64,000 nt of DNA from Meghimatium bilineatum (GCA_034231615.1 CM067318.1:33823382-33887381), one strand, 5' to 3'. Shown: positions 21,445-33,262, counted from the first letter of the stretch. The notes: generated by a model not told the origin, from the sequence alone. Program-made: numbers and translations.

Positions 21445-22918
21445 TCAAGAGATGGAAATTTCCACGGGGGGGGGGCAATAATATAACTGCTGAAATGATC
21501 TAGGGAGTAGGAGAAACCACCATTATCATCTATCTCACACTCTACACCAAGATCTGGAAAATTGAAGTTTAACCTGAGGAATGGACACGATTATTCTACA
21601 TACTGCTACCGAAAAAGGGAAATATAACACTATATACCTACAGATCAATTGCACTGATCAGTCACGACAGACAAATACTACTTGGTATCATCATGAAAAC
21701 ACTACAGCATAAGGTGGAAGAAAAGTTAAATGAAGCACAGGCAGGATTCAGACAGGACAGATGCACCAGAGACCATATTTTCAATATGCTAAATATTATA
21801 GAGAAATGCAGCGAGTTTAATGTTGACATCTACACATTGCTTTATTGACTAAACCAAGTATTCAATTATGTACACCATCAAAAACGTTGGATTATCATGA
21901 AGAACATGGGTTTCCCACTACAACTAATCCGCCTCATAAAAAGATTATATCAAGACCAGCAAGCAGCCGTGAGAGTAAATAGACAATCATCTGATTGGTC
22001 CAGCATGGAAAAAGGAGTCAGACAAGGATATATTATATGGCCATATCTTTTAAACATATATGCAGAGAACATAATGAGGAATGTAAGAAATTACCAACAT
22101 AGAAATAACTTCGACCCACTCAACATCGGAAGTCACAAGATACCAGGACAAAGGTATGCTGACGATACATCATTTGCACACAGTCAAGCAGGTCTCCAAC
22201 ATCCCAAACTCCATTTAAGAACATAGTGATAAACACAACCTATTTCTAAATCGAAACAAGACCAAGATTATGACAAGCGACAAAACCACTAGAAAATCGC
22301 AATCAGTATCAACAACAGGAAACTAGAAAGAGTCACCAGTTTTGAATACATTGGTTCTCTTTTCAAAAGTAATGGAGTTTACTATGATGAAGTCAGAAGG
22401 AGTTTGGCTAGCGCTTCAAAGCAGCTGATACAAATGAAAATACGGCTGCGCTGATGGAAAACAACAAAGCTAACATTCCTAAGAGCTTGCACATTCCCGG
22501 TGACAATATATGGGTGTGAATCCTGGACAGTCACCAACAAAACGAAAAATAAAATAACAGCAAATGAAACAAAATGTTACAGAAATATCCTCAGAATACC
22601 ATAAACCAAACAATATCCCCCATGTAGCCAATCTGAAAGACATGAATATAAAAGAAAACTGGCTAAACAGCATCGTTCTTTCCAGAAAACTACAATATTT
22701 TGGCCATATCAAACGCCATGACGGCATAGAGAAAACCATAATGGACGGGCTGATGCCAGGGAGACGAACAAAAGGCAACTCAAGAAGAAACTTGACGAAT
22801 GGCCACCTGAACATGAGAATAACAGAAGCAGGAAGACTGGCTCAAGATAGATAGACGTTTCGAAAGAATGTGATGACTACTCAATCCTGTTCAGGATATG
22901 CTACCTGATGATGCTCAT
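21445..22918 (+). mobile_element. LINE-IV fragment: RT domain with YADDT to 3' end
   Basis: A broken but readable RTE-like reverse transcriptase. Blocks in order: YRSIALIS (21640), AQAGFRQDRCTRDHIFNML (21735-21792), a fingers/palm segment with several stops near 21845, KNMGFPLQLIRLIKRLYQDQ and GVRQGYIIWPYLLNIYAENI (21897-22075), and the catalytic box RYADDTSFA (about 22153). Then come FEYIGSLFKSNG, a thumb-like region, and a C-terminal block LQYFGHIKRHDGIEKTIMDG (22692). The 3' end has 'tgatgactactcaatcctg'. Stops and frameshifts rule out a functional protein although the YADD box is intact. The endonuclease is missing. Confidence 0.85.
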
Positions 22919-23062
22919 TTATTGACAGTTCATGCATTAGTGATTAAAATAAGACACCGGGACAATTTTAGCCAGCCATTTTCATTAACCAGCCACGCTA
23001 ATGTTTAACTGGCTATATACACTATCCAATACGCTTAGAAAATATAAATTATTAAAGAGCAT

Positions 23063-23590
23063 GCTATCTGAACTAAACTGTCTTACCGGTATACAGTAAC
23101 TATGCAGCGGATACCACCTCACTGTGGAATATCAGGAACTGCACAAGAAGATAACTGGCTAAGAAAGGTGCTACCGAAGACCAACCAAATGCACCAATCA
23201 CCTACCATCAGAAAAAACAGCAGTTGATCAAGTAAATAAGAAAGACACAAACACCAACACAATATGACTCTCACATTATGAACAGATCAGAACAAGTTAT
23301 AATTCTACGTCTCAGAACAGGTCACAACCGACTCCGCAGTCACATGTATACACAGTTCAAGATAAGCAGCACTGCCATGTGTACATGTGGACAGTTTGTG
23401 CACAGAGTGCCAAACATATACTTCAAGAGTGTTCTGAGTATGAAACACGGAGGCAGACATATTGGCCAGAGGAAACAACACTGGAATTAAAGCTCTATTG
23501 GCCACTGTGTGAACTGCAAAAGACAGTGAGTTTTATTCAGGAGACATAATTACTGATATAGACATGTTTCAAGTGAGCGAAAAAAGAAGC
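23063..23590 (+). mobile_element. LINE-I fragment
   Basis: Begins at the end of RNase H (LSYRYTVTMQRIPPHCGISG), continues through TYHQKKQQLIK and RSEQVIILRLRTGHNRLRSH (23281-23346), MCTCG and the LINE-I 3' UTR 'gacatgtttcaagtgagcga'. The catalytic GNEKAD is mutated and stops occur. The zinc-finger segment is shifted by one insertion near 23395. Confidence 0.75.
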
Positions 23591-23849
23591 TAAACTGTAA
23601 ATTACGAGACTTGGTTAATCAGTGATACAGAGAGAATTGTTACATCAAGCCAAATGAATTATATGGTTACTAAGACAAGTGCTGCTAAACGCCATTATTC
23701 GATGTACTAAATTTTAGACTTCGCACGCGTTAATCCGTATAATGGGTAAGAACCTTATTTATTGTAAGTTTTGATGACTTAATCACTAAATAAAACAGTG
23801 GCCACGAGAATAAAGTCATTTGTATTAATGTGCTATACAGGGGCTCTGA
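23591..23849. other. No recognisable feature
   Basis: Short unassigned spacer. Confidence 0.35.
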
Positions 23850-24185
23850 GGATTCCATGGACAGCAAGGAAAACAAACTAGGATGTGTTAAAAACAATTA
23901 ACGTCCAGGAAGTCTGGCTTCTGAACAACTTATTAAAGAAAAAAACTAGTCTTTTTTCGGTCCATTAAGAGACACGACGGCATAGAGTGTTACTCTAGGA
24001 GATGATAGAAGGCAACAGGAGAAAAGGCCGTCCTAGACGCCGTTGGACAAAAGACATTCAAGAATGTCTGCGCATGTCACTAAAAGAGACAGGACAACTT
24101 GCTCAAGATCGCGGAGAATTCAAGAGATCCAAAGGATCTACGTTCTGGAAAGAAAATGTCACCTGATGATGAAGGTGACTAATAC
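23850..24185 (+). mobile_element. LINE-IV-like C-terminal fragment
   Basis: Reads RIPWTARKTN, then a block equal to SIKRHDGIE (frameshifted, 23955-23985), then RKGRPRRRWTKDIQECLRMS and ETGQLAQDRGEFKRS (24016-24128), a typical C terminus of endonuclease-RT elements. It ends in 'tgatgatgaaggtgac'. Confidence 0.65.
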
Positions 24186-24228
24186 ATATTTGGAAAAATA
24201 TAATCACTAAGATTTATATTCACTAAAA

Positions 24229-24690
24229 ATTCAAAGTGAATTAAAGGCTACAGAAATGTGGTTTCTGAGAAGAATGATGATAATTCCATGGACAGCCAAG
24301 AAAACTAATGCAGAGGTTCTCATTGATGCTGGCGTAAAAAGATCAGTCATATCAAATATTAGGGGCAGACAGTCAATTTTTCTAGGGCATGTGCTGAGAA
24401 AAACACATCTTGAACACTTAATAACCACTGGAAAGATCAAGGGGAGAAGAGATAGGGGACGACAAAGAGAAAAGTTACTATATAGACTTGCAGTGTGGCA
24501 CGGTAGAAGCTCACCAAACGAGCTTATTGACAAAACAAGAGACAGAGAGTCGTGGAGAAACATGATCGTCACGCCATTCGTCATAGCACTTGAGTGATTG
24601 AATGACCAAGAACATTTGTTAACCTTGTCACACGAAATACACAGAATGTGTTCCACCGAAAGCACAACGTGTACCAGTCTGTATTTATTG
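24229..24690 (+). mobile_element. LINE-V C-terminal fragment, frame mostly open
   Basis: The open frame at 24256-24597 reads MWFLRRMMIIPWTAKKTNAE, VKRSVISNIRGRQSIFLGHV, HLEHLITTGKIKGRRDRGRQ and REKLLYRLAVWHGRSSPNEL, ending in RESWRNMIVTPF. It is the last 115 residues or so of an endonuclease-reverse transcriptase, after the RT thumb. The same block is found at 29498-30115 and 38890-39326. The GRRDRGRQREK stretch is typical of the family. The RT core is absent. Confidence 0.78.
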
Positions 24691-24754
24691 TATTCCTGGA
24701 GCAACTGTTAAAATAACCACGGTCATATGCTTGTTTCTTTATACATCCTACATC

Positions 24755-25262
24755 TAAACTGATATAAAGATATACATAGGTATATCTAACTGATATAAAG
24801 ATATACATAGGTATATCTAACTGATATACATATATACATAGGTATATCTAACTGATATAAAGATATACATAGGTATATCTAACTGATATAAAGATATACA
24901 TAGGTATATCTAACTGATATACAGATATATATAGGTTATCTACATGATATAACGATATACATAAGTGTATCTAAAGGCTATAGCGATATAGGCCTACATA
25001 GGTGTATCTAAATGATATAACGATATACATAGGTGTATCTAAATGATATAACGGTAAACATAAGTGTATCTAAATGATATAACGATATACATAAGTGTAT
25101 CTAAAGGCTATAGCGATATAGGCCTACATAGGTGTATCTAAATGATATAACGATATACATAGGTGTATCTAAATGATATAACGATATACATAGGTGTATC
25201 TAAATGATATAACGGTATACATAAGTGTATTTAAATGATATAACGGTATACATAGGTTTCTA
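24755..25262. repeat. Minisatellite, 31-bp unit with 36-bp variants
   Basis: About 16 copies of a unit like 'tatctaactgatataaagat' 'atacatagg' (31 bp). A longer variant with 'aaggctatagcgatataggc' occurs twice (24971 and 25104), within a local duplication of about 130 bp. Confidence 0.9.
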
Positions 25263-25811
25263 TTTAATATGTGATACATTTCTATGTCATATATTTCTAT
25301 GTCATACATTTCTCTGTTATACATTTCTATGCCATACAATTGTATGTGAAATACGCAAATTTTAATATAGGCTGTTCAGGAACAATGTAGAGGAAATGTG
25401 TGTGAATGCTTCATAAAATAAAGAACTAGAAACTAAGATAACAATTGGTAGCGTATCCTATTTAAGGCATAACCCCTCTGAGTAGAATGCTACTTCAATA
25501 GGCATTGCACTAAGCTGACAGGTGAACTCTCCTGAGTATGAAAGAAAGCTCTGAGACACCACTTCACTGCCCATAAGAGTTAAGAGCAAATTGGTCGCAA
25601 TTCCTAGGGATAGCAATCAAACAAACAAACAAATACTATTCAGGACGTAGCCATAAACCCAGATTATTTGACTATAGTGATTTTCTAGGCAGTATAAATA
25701 TGTTCAGTATTTTTCCGTTTGCTATCTGAACGGTCCGGATGCACATTGGCCTGTGATTGAATTCGAATCCAGTACCTTGGACAGGTTCGAATCGTGCATA
25801 TGCTTAGGGAC
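25263..25811. other. Mostly unassigned; short ATG/CATA repeat and tRNA-like words
   Basis: 25270-25345 has loose 'tctatgtcatacatt' repeats. 25755-25800 contains two B-box-like words ('attcgaatcc', 'ggttcgaatcg') without a convincing tRNA head. The rest is unassigned. Confidence 0.4.
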
Positions 25812-26035
25812 GGGGGTGGGGTCGTAGCGCAGTGATTAGAGCATTGGCTTCGCATATGAGTGGTCCTGTATTCATTCCCCAGCTGAGGAGGAAATGTTTC
25901 TCAGACCACAAAAATTTATCCGGAAAGTAAAGACTGCGGGGAATTTGTTATCGCTCTCATATAATAGATCAACTGAAATGTGAGATCACTAACATCTCAC
26001 ACTCCAACGTTACTTAGATACTCAGGGTTAATTTT
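25812..26035 (+). mobile_element. SINE-2 copy 2
   Basis: The tRNA-derived head 'gtcgtagcgcagtgattaga' and B box 'cctgtattcattcccc', then body 'ccggaaagtaaagactgcgg' and 'aacatctcacactccaacg'. Compared with copy 1 it lacks the GC-rich 'cggctcccgggtcgac' block. Edges are approximate. Confidence 0.75.
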
Positions 26036-27161
26036 ACTGTTTTACTATATTATTTGCAATTACTAAAGTATAAAAATGAAATAATGCGATATTTAATAGA
26101 ATAAAAATATTGGATTATGGTATTTGTAGATTAGCAATAGGACACAAATATAACACAAAAACATATTAAATCTATCATCCCATAACAATTGTCAAAGTAC
26201 AATTTTTCTACATGTTTTGACAATTATAATAAGTGCATTGTATCGTATGTAGAGCTTACGATGACAAAACATCTACTGAAATTTGAAAATAAATATATCA
26301 CTGCCTCATATTGAGCGAAATAATGTTATATTTTGTCACATTTGATAATGTTGTGATGTGTCTATCTCCTTACAAGACTACAACACAAGGAGCAGGGGTA
26401 TGGTTAACCTGCTTGCTAATGTCTTATACTAAATCTTTCAAAGATGTGTTCTAACAGAAATGTTTTAAATACTCTCATTGTGGTCTTGTTATCTACATTA
26501 TTGGCGGTTTTCTTGAGATTTTCCTGTCTTGTTTGTACTCTCTCTCTATATACCGCATACAACAAAAACTACTACACAGTTACTGCATCGAGTAATTGTA
26601 CAACATCATCATGATAGTATTCAAACACACAAAGACAACGCGCTTAGTACTAATGATAGTCAATAGAAAAAAATGTGTTTTAGATAACACTGTTATTTAC
26701 TTGAACCTACCTAGAAATTGAAACATCTACATCTGGAATACCCATAAATTACGGCAATAATTAGGGGCGTAGGGCGCTAGGTCTGAATATGTTTGGCAGT
26801 TGTTGACAGGGGGAACACATAAAAGTTGAGGACAATAACTTTTCTATGCACCAAATTGTGTTTAATTTAAAAAGGTATCTAAAATTTAGAAAAACATCTT
26901 GTAGATTTATCTTTCTTTTTCTTCTAAAAATGGCTCTCTTTTTTTGGGTGGGGAGTAGTGGTGGTGCATGTGTTAAATTGTTTTGACATAATAAAATAGG
27001 AGGTCCCATAATCCTTAAAAGTTATTGACAAGGGTTGGAAGTGGGTCTACAATTTCCAAAAGACTGATGGCGTCAGCATGGGCAGCCCAATTCGAAAATA
27101 CTATTGTCAAGTATAGATAATCCAGTTTAATATAAATAATACCAATTTTCCCTCAATAATT

Positions 27162-27162
<1 letters not shown>
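26036..27162. other. No recognisable feature
   Basis: AT-rich. 26760-27070 is a little more G-rich ('aggggcgtagggcg') and might be an old MITE, but I could not match its ends. Confidence 0.35.

Positions 27163-27198
<36 letters not shown>
27163..27198. repeat. (AT)n microsatellite
   Basis: Uninterrupted AT dinucleotides. Confidence 0.95.
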
Positions 27199-27201
<3 letters not shown>

Positions 27202-28504
27202 TACACACATACACACGCGGTACACAATACAAATTGCAGTGTATAATCTCCATGGAAACCTTAAAGATGAGTAATAGTTTATAGTGTTCGAATAACTGTA
27301 ACTGTTTCCAGTTATTTTACATTATAAATTTGTTGTATATTTATATCAGTAATATTCGAACTTAATATTCTCAAAAAGTTACATGATCTTTGTGAAATAA
27401 ACAGGAATGTGAATTTTTGTTATAATCGTCCATTCTCTTTAAGTGAGACGGTCAGCAAGCATGGCATAATGTATGTTCTGTTTCGTGTTTTATGACGTAT
27501 GTTTGGCATGGTCACATGTCAGTTATAGACACGGTGCACGTATTGTGTTTATGTGCATGTGTTCGTGCTGCACCTGATGTCTTAAGCTGATTCTGTCATG
27601 TTTATCACTGATTGTATATGTGTATGTAATATCTAAATATATAATAACATGGAAATGGAGCAGAGACATTCAGGTATGAAGTCAGGTAAGTACAAAATGT
27701 CCAGTTTCACTCTAGGTAAACAAATATAGGGTATCACGTTTTCCAGAGTGTGATTATGACAGATAGCAAGTATTTTGCACTGATGAACATTATCCATGTT
27801 GTGGATGTCAGCTTGAGTTGACGAGGTGCATCCATTTTGTGGATGTCAGCGGAAGATAACAATGGTCACTGGCAGCAGTAGAAGTCATAAAGCGTTTAGT
27901 CGAAACTATATGATCATTTGTGTAAAAGCTTTCTTTTTCATTCTGCTAACAGAATGGGTCTAACAATCTTTATTTCATTCCAACAGAATGTATATAACAA
28001 TCTTTATTTCATTCTAACAAAATATGTATAACCATCTGTATTTAATACACAGGTGCAAATAAATGACAACAATAAGGCAGAAAAGGAATACATAGATTAT
28101 AGTATTAGTGTAACAGACAATCGAGTGTTGACACATTCCAGCCATTAGTCCGATTAATTAGCAAATGTTTTATGAATAGAAACGTATTTCAGCATGACAT
28201 CTTAATACCATCTATAAAACAAAAAAAATATTAAACAACATTACTTTATACCAAAAAATGTATTACCATAACTAAAGAAAAATATTAGGAGTTCTTTATT
28301 TTTTTTAAAAATCTCGTCAACTAAACAAATGGTTATCATTACTTCATAAGAAGCGATCACTCGAATTATAGAAACAGAGGTCTATTACTGTTTATTTGTA
28401 AGATTTTGCATCAAACAGACCATGTATTGATGTATGATTAATTGTATATGTAATAGCATCAGCTAGTATACATGATTGCTATACTCTGATAGATATCCAT
28501 ATTA
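27199..28504. other. No clear feature
   Basis: AT-rich. A short direct repeat 'gttgtggatgtcagc' lies near 27799. Around 27649-27685 an ATG-led open piece is followed by 'gtaagtac', a weak first-exon candidate. Confidence 0.35.
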
Positions 28505-28730
28505 AAGTAGTGTTGTCATTCGCCCGCTGACCAGCAGATCCGGGTTTCTGATCCACTCGATAGTCGTGGTTTGAAATAGCAGTTACTCCGTGGTTCACCC
28601 ATCCACCAGGTTGTAAGATACCAGGGTTCATGCTCTCCGAAAGTCAAAGAAGTAAACCATCGGTAAAGTACGGTAGGTGATGATGGTCAAGAAGTCTCTG
28701 GTCAATCACTCACTGGGCACAGTGCAGGAT
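28505..28730 (+). mobile_element. SINE-like, tRNA-related remnant
   Basis: 'cgcccgctgaccagcagatc' with two B-box-like words ('ccgggtttctgatcc', 'accagggttcatgctc'). Only one copy in the window, so family membership is inferred from style. Confidence 0.3.
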
Positions 28731-28734
28731 TTCC

Positions 28735-28880
28735 GCATAAGCTAAACAAGCTATAGCTTAGGAGCCCCACTATCTTGGAGGTCCAAAAAAATTATATTTG
28801 GTACTGACATGTAATATCTGGACTTATAAAGGACCCCATATCTCAAATAGCTTAGTGCCTTATCAAATCTAAATACGGCG
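28735..28880 (+). mobile_element. hAT-like terminal fragment
   Basis: The wording 'agctatagcttaggagcccc', 'ataaaggaccccatatctca', 'aatagcttagtgcc', 'atcaaatctaaatacgg' is of a kind I know from the terminal regions of hAT elements in animals. No transposase frame and no paired terminus were found, so this is tentative. Confidence 0.3.
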
Positions 28881-28965
28881 ATGACTAGTTAGCATAGCCA
28901 TTATAGGAATATCTGTGCTATGACGCTGTTTCATAGCTCATATTACAGTTACCTTTACTTTTGTA

Positions 28966-29045
28966 CTCTACCAGGAGAGTGTATGTACTCTACCAGGAGA
29001 GTGTATGTACTCTACCAGGAGAGTGCATGTACTCTACCCGGAGTG
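28966..29045. repeat. 22-bp tandem repeat, four copies
   Basis: 'gtactctaccaggagagtgt' repeats with a period of 22 bp. The last unit is mutated. Confidence 0.9.
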
Positions 29046-29141
29046 TATGAGTGTGTACACCTCCATGCCAGAACATAACAGAACACGTTATTACAACCTA
29101 TATATGTATATCTCACTCTTTCTCTCCCTCCATCTCTCTCT

Positions 29142-29497
<356 letters not shown>

Positions 29498-30115
29498 CTG
29501 ATGGCTACAGAGATGTTTCTGGAGGTCAGAACCTGGCAACGGTTTGTTAACAGTTTGTTAATATGTTGTTAGCCATGGTGTCGTTAGTCGAAGCATTGTC
29601 ATGTTCACTAAAAGTGCGTTTCCTGATGCCTTGTGGTGCGTCGACGATTCTCTAAATTTTTCTAATACAATAACAATGTTGGTTGAACTGCGAGTCAAGT
29701 TTCTAGGGCATGTGCTGAGAAGAACACAGTTTGAACACTTAATAACCACTGGAATGATCAAGGGGAGGAAACAGCAGTGGTTTCCAAACCTTTTAAAGCC
29801 ATAGCGACCTAAACGTTCAGATTATTTCCGGCGGCGCTTTAATATGAAGCTAAACTTATATTTTTTACATTTTTTTTTCGTTTTGCCAAGGCTGCCGAGG
29901 CGCGCCAAGAGACTATTTGCGGCGCCCCCGGGCGTCGCGACGCACACTTATGGAAACTCTGAGATAGGGGACGACACAGAGAAAAGCTACTAGATAGACT
30001 TGTGGTACGGTAGAAGCTTACCAACCGAGCTTATTGACAACACAAGAGACAGAGAGTCGCGGAGAAACATGATCGCCTACGCTATTCGTCATAGCACTCT
30101 ATTCATTGAACTGCG
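29498..30115 (+). mobile_element. LINE-V C-terminal fragment interrupted by a MITE
   Basis: 29498-29763 reads MATEMFLE (equal to the AEMWFLRR block), then VKFLGHVLRRTQFEHLITTG. The coding stretch is then cut at 29764-29773 and resumes at 29959 with the RDRGRQREK-equivalent, then SLPTELIDNTRDRESRRNMI. Comparing with 24435-24464 shows the missing join exactly where the inserted MITE sits. Between 29570 and 29620 the first part also has a non-homologous stretch. Confidence 0.75.
29774..29958. mobile_element. hAT-like MITE nested in LINE-V
   Basis: The left end 'cagtggtttccaaacctttt' and the reverse complement of the right end 'cagagtttccataagtgtg' are imperfect inverted repeats of the CAGTGGTT(C/T)CCAAAC type common in hAT elements. 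The interior is non-coding and GC-rich near the right end (29890-29945). The insertion lies between two halves of a LINE-V coding block. The 8-bp duplication is no longer clean. Confidence 0.65.
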
Positions 30116-30126
30116 ACCATTGTTCC

Positions 30127-30148
30127 CCGTAGGGGATTACCCCTACGG
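30127..30148. other. Perfect 9-bp hairpin
   Basis: ccgtagggg, loop atta, cccctacgg: a perfect inverted repeat just downstream of the LINE-V coding end, in its presumed 3' UTR. The other LINE-V copies here do not retain it visibly. Confidence 0.6.
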
Positions 30149-30465
30149 AGCTCTTTCTTAACTACCGTCATAATACATCACAACATATTGTAATGTACTG
30201 TATCATATTATATCATCTTTACATATACTATTAATTCCAATGTTATACATGTATGTAAGTTATATCATGTTGCACATATGCCTGTATTTATATTTTCGAT
30301 AGAATAATATCTAACATACATTTAGATGGATGTATATTATTGTATCGATAGAGCTAGCAACTGTAATAATACTATGTATGCACTTCATTTTTTTCTGTTG
30401 TTCTACCTATATGTGAATCTCACTACATTACACAGTATATATATATATATATATACATACATACA
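30149..30465. other. AT-rich spacer ending in a short (AT)n
   Basis: No feature apart from (AT)n at 30436-30454. Confidence 0.4.
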
Positions 30466-30642
30466 CAGTGGTTCCCGTTATAACAACTTGGTCCGGACCG
30501 ACAAAATATATATGTAATAACAAAAAATCGTTAAGTACAGTACAAACAATAAATATAAACGAATAAATATAATTGGGGATTTTGACAAGTGTTGTTATAT
30601 AGGGTAATATGATATAACATCATGCGCTAAAGAGGAATTCCA

Positions 30643-30645
<3 letters not shown>
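30466..30645. mobile_element. pogo/Tigger-like MITE
   Basis: Starts 'cagtggttcccgttataaca' and ends 'agaggaattccactg', followed by TA. The ends are inverted (CAGTGG...CCACTG) and the internal 'gttataac' wording resembles the termini of pogo-type elements, which insert at TA. The left flank reads CA rather than TA. About 180 bp, non-coding. Confidence 0.55.

Positions 30646-30707
<62 letters not shown>
30646..30707. repeat. Compound (TA)n(GA)n microsatellite
   Basis: TA repeat followed by GA repeat, starting directly at the MITE's right edge. Confidence 0.93.
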
Positions 30708-31803
30708 AAATCTTCACAATCACATCAATGCATTGCTATTAGCATGTCAGATGTACAACAAGAAAATTAAGATTAAAAAAAACAGAAGTTATTTAAATTA
30801 GCAAGTCTGCAACACCAATGAATATATATATATATACACAGTATTACTTCCAAATAAGTATCATATTATAAACTAGATGTAAGGATATTTGCACTTCTAA
30901 GTAAGATACGACGTTTTTTATGTTTTATATTTCATATGTTGCCTTAGCACATTTTATATTAATTGTTTAAATATTTTACTAATTTATCTTATATTTGTGT
31001 TTTTCCTTTGCGTCATGTGAAACCTACACAGGGAGTTAGGGTAAGTCGGACATCTTTAGCGTAACACTTATTTTAATTTTGATACAAGAACGTTTTGTCC
31101 CAGCCACTATTTTATGCCACGTGACAATTATTGTTGTTTCTACACAGGTAACTCTTGTGAGTTTAGACACTTGTAACGTGAGAATTATTGTCGTTTCTAC
31201 ATACAGACTGTGTGAAATTTTAGTAGACAGCAAAACAATATTTTCACAAGAATACAACAAATTATTACGTCCTTTTTATTTTGTAATACCGCCATGTGTA
31301 ATTTGTCAGTTACATGCTAAGCTTGATACGGCAGAGATGATAATTATTTTCCAAGATTTACACGACAGAGATGACAATTACTTTTTGACCACATTTAGAC
31401 TCAAACTTTGACCACAACGTATGTGTATGTTTGATTGCCGTCTTTGCACACATGGTACATCCATTGGTGTTCAGATCGTCGCTTCGTTTATCTAAAACCT
31501 TCCGATCATGCGGATGTACGCAAGGCATTGAGATTGTTTTCTCGGCCCATAGTCTGACCATGTATTTTGATGGCGACGCTAGCTATTATGTCGGCTCGTT
31601 CGCTTCACACCACAGCCGAATGTCCGGGAGGAAAGATTACAGTAGTTTTCTGCAGTGAGGTGCATTTTCTAACCGTCTTCAAAACTCAACTCATCGTCTC
31701 CCCCGATCGCCTGTTATGTCTGATTAATATTTATTGACTCACTCAGTCTGCACGCATCGTCTTAGCTCTGCGATTCCAGCCAGTTTAGTACAACATTTAT
31801 GCA
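30708..31803. other. Unassigned; contains a possible micro-exon
   Basis: AT-rich to about 31410, then a stretch with more balanced composition (31420-31720) with open frames on both strands (31431-31658 +, 31561-31358 -) but no motif I recognise. A short direct repeat 'attattgttgtttctacaca' / 'attattgtcgtttctacata' lies at 31127 and 31183. Confidence 0.35.
31032..31040 (+). CDS. Candidate 9-nt micro-exon
   Basis: After a pyrimidine-rich stretch ('tttgtgtttttcctttgcg') and 'acctacacag' come nine bases (ggagttagg, Gly-Val-Arg in phase 0) followed by 'gtaagtcgg'. Weak alone; listed because it fits the phase-0 series. Confidence 0.14.
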
Positions 31804-32122
31804 AACACTTCCAATGTAGGACTGCTTGTTGTTGAAATGAACACTTCCAATGTAGGACTGCTTGTTGTTGAAATGAACACTTCCAATGTAGGACTGCTTG
31901 TTGTTGAAATGAACACTTCCAATGTAGGACTGCTTGTTGTTGAAATGAACACTTCCAATGTAGGACTGCTTGTTGTTGAAATGAACACTTCCAATGTAGG
32001 ACTGCTTGTTGTTGAAATGAACACTTCCAATGTAGGACTGCTTGTTGTTGAAATGAACACTTCCAATGTAGGACTGCTTGTTGTTGAAATGAACACTTCC
32101 AATGTAGGACTGCTTGTTGTTG
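31804..32122. repeat. Minisatellite, 36 bp x 9, essentially identical copies
   Basis: Unit 'aacacttccaatgtaggact' plus 'gcttgttgttgaaatg', nine copies with no visible differences. 36 is divisible by three, giving open frames on both strands (MNTSNVGLLVVE per unit on +, STTSSPTLEVFI on -). The perfect identity implies very recent expansion. There is no sign of a gene. Confidence 0.95.
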
Positions 32123-32415
32123 CAGAGAAGGATATACTAGCTTTGTGAAATGTTGCTGCTCGTGCTCTGCCAGTAAATGCTAATGTGAACTGCTGGTGAG
32201 GGATGAGCGATACATCCGTATAAATTACAGCAACAGTGTCATCGGTACGTTCAGGTGGGAAACTTAACCTCAGTATTGACACTCACATGGTTACTTTCCC
32301 TGTTCTTTCTATTGAATGCATTGTTCCGTGAAAGACAATAGGAACAGGTAACCATTACGTGCCATGGGATCAAACACACGTTGATTGTTTATTAATGTTT
32401 CTCATTATTTGTTAC
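32123..32415. other. No recognisable feature
   Basis: Unassigned sequence after the 36-bp array. Confidence 0.35.
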
Positions 32416-32417
32416 TT

Positions 32418-32500
32418 ATTTTCATCTTCTGAGATTCGTTCTCAAACTCCTACATATCGCCAGGGTACAAACCGGAGACCGGAATGGTTGTGTCGTGGTT
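32418..32500 (-). mobile_element. SINE-1 3' remnant (minus strand)
   Basis: The minus strand reads 'tatgtaggagtttgagaacg' followed by 'aatctcagaagatga', corresponding to the SINE-1 3' end (ggagtttgagaacgaac then GAA-rich tail). Confidence 0.45.
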
Positions 32501-32772
32501 AGCTGCATAGCTGAGTTTTTTTTTTACCTTTCTTCCTCACACATCGAATATCAGCACGGCTTCTGTATCTGTTCGAATCTCTATCGAATCAGACACAACT
32601 CAACCCGGAAATCTCCTCATACGTTTTTACTACATGTATGTCAGGTAACAGTCACGCTATTCTTTGCTCCCGTTGTGTTTTCGACAATACAGGAGAGAAT
32701 ATGCTAAATTTTAACTTGTTTGTAATTCCGTTCAGAGTATACATAAAAACCTTAGTTTGTGCATTCATGTAT
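32501..32772. other. No recognisable feature
   Basis: Unassigned, with T-rich patches. Confidence 0.35.
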
Positions 32773-32925
32773 CGTTTTTTTTTCTTAATGACGTGTATAA
32801 AGATATCATTTTTCATAATGACGTATGTAAATATATAATTTTTCTTAATGATGTGTATAAATATATGGGTGTATCCCATTTCTTAATGGTGTATAAACAT
32901 AGATTTTTTCTTAATGACGTGTATA
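32773..32925. repeat. Degenerate tandem repeat, about 30 bp
   Basis: Four to five copies of a unit like 'tttttcttaatgacgtgtat' 'aaatata'. Confidence 0.75.
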
Positions 32926-32986
32926 GTAGGTGTATAATATGCAGGTGTGTACACACATACATGCACCCGTGTATAGATAGATATAC

Positions 32987-33262
32987 TGTGTGTTGCCAGG
33001 GCTCGAAAGGGGAGCAAAGAATAGAAACACTGTTTAACTTCCATGCATGTCGTAAAAGGCGACTAAGGAGGTTATGGGATGGAGTTGGCTGCCCCATCCC
33101 ATATAGGGTCAGTGACCCAAAGCCGTGTTGAAGTCGGATTTGCCAGGCCGAAAGACGCAGATATCGCAGCAATGATGTACACCATGGCACAACGCATTCC
33201 GTTCTCCAGGCTACATCCTGCTAATCTGCAGGAGTTTGAGAACGAACACAGAAGAAGAAGAA
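32987..33262 (+). mobile_element. SINE-1 copy, nearly full length
   Basis: Starts 'tgtgttgccagggctcg', contains 'gtcgtaaaaggcgactaa', 'gggtcagtgacccaaagcc', 'gcagatatcgcagcaatg' and 'attccgttctccag', and ends 'ggagtttgagaacgaac' plus a GAA tail. It aligns end to end with 39340-39619. Flanks tagatatac / agatatatac could be a short target duplication. No clear A or B box, so its promoter source is unknown. Confidence 0.82.

Noticed and set aside
23709-23736. 28-nt segment between 'aaattttag' and 'gtaagaacc'
   Set aside because: Breaks phase and the donor is weaker; likely chance.
27649-27685. ATG-led 37-nt first-exon candidate (MEMEQRHSGMKS) followed by gtaagtac
   Set aside because: No promoter or start-context evidence and a poor upstream acceptor; too short to support alone.
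31797-32282. 161-codon repetitive frame on the minus strand
   Set aside because: A by-product of a perfect 36-bp tandem array.
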